Shown here: piece after piece, positions 6,140-6,206 of the stretch
Numbering within the stretch: the first letter of the stretch is position 1
Layout of the letters: each line of letters opens with the position of its first letter
Assembly (NCBI GenBank): GCA_003154635.1
Contig: PMDX01000107.1
Location: 1,617 to 7,822, forward strand
Source: Actinomycetota bacterium
GTDB taxonomy: Bacteria > Actinomycetota > Geothermincolia > Fen-727 > Anoxymicrobiaceae
Direction of reading: 5' to 3'
Length of the DNA stretch: 6,206 nt
Made by a program: the position numbers and the translations under genes
The notes under the pieces: generated by a model
Databases searched by the model: none
Told to the model about the DNA's origin: nothing
The model's input: only the letters and a program-made list of their open reading frames with translations

Positions 6140-6167
6140 ATTCTCCGATTCCGCCAACCCCTGTCAA
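6140..6167 (-). promoter_or_regulatory. Candidate sigma-70-type promoter of the four-gene operon
   Basis: A perfect -35 hexamer TTGACA (6167-6162) is followed after 16 nt by GAGAAT (6145-6140), a 4-of-6 match to the -10 consensus. Transcription would begin near 6133, leaving a leader of about 27 nt before the ATG at 6106. This makes the TTG 6157 and ATG 6139 start options unlikely, as both would lie upstream of the transcript start. The hexamers are seen; activity is inferred. Confidence 0.5.
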
Positions 6168-6185
6168 TGCGCGGGAGATAAAATC

Positions 6186-6206
6186 GGGGTCAGGTCTTTT
6201 ATTGTT
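6186..6206. repeat. Possible edge of a dispersed intergenic repeat
   Basis: The plus strand ends with GGGGTCAGGTCTTTTATT and a few more bases before the window stops. From memory, the core GGGGTCAGGTCTT recurs in many bacterial genomes and metagenomes in intergenic regions, often near IS200-like or REP-associated transposases. Only one copy is visible here and the element, if any, continues beyond the window. It ends just upstream of the operon promoter. The identification rests on recall and not on a comparison made here. Confidence 0.3.

Overview
The window is a compact bacterial stretch (about 55-60% G+C by eye) in which every convincing gene lies on the minus strand, so it reads from high to low coordinates. 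It holds two cobalamin-binding proteins of different types, and one of them is a base-off corrinoid methyl carrier paired with a UroD-fold methyltransferase. That content suggests an anaerobe using corrinoid-dependent methyl transfer. The sequence alone does not allow a confident phylum assignment.

Region 6206-1449 is an apparent four-gene operon. A promoter-like TTGACA/GAGAAT pair (6167-6140) precedes a uroporphyrinogen-decarboxylase-family methyltransferase (6106-4940). It is followed by a small two-domain corrinoid protein with the DxHxxG motif (4889-4254), a saccharopine-dehydrogenase-like NAD(P) oxidoreductase (4217-2997) and an FGGY carbohydrate kinase (2984-1449). The gaps are 50, 36 and 12 nt, and each internal gene has a purine-rich ribosome binding site. 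A plausible reading, which is inference, is that a methyl group is moved from or to an unknown substrate by the methyltransferase/corrinoid pair, and that the dehydrogenase and sugar/polyol kinase process the carbon skeleton. No classical MttB/MtaB-type partner and no corrinoid reductive activase is present in the window.

Region 1448-647 is a vapBC-type toxin-antitoxin module. It has its own promoter-like sequence and palindromes, an AbrB-fold antitoxin (1329-1084), and a PIN-domain toxin (1105-647) that overlaps the antitoxin and starts with GTG. The toxin appears to lack the usual fourth acidic PIN residue.

Region 646-1 has a 77-nt spacer containing several inverted repeats. One of them sits between a good Shine-Dalgarno sequence and a start codon. 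The spacer is followed by the first 189 codons of a B12-binding radical SAM protein, cut by the window edge just after the first cysteine of its presumed Fe-S motif.

No tRNA, rRNA, CRISPR array or complete mobile element was seen. No gene-free stretch exceeds 120 bases. The extreme right edge (6186-6206) carries a sequence that resembles a dispersed intergenic repeat.
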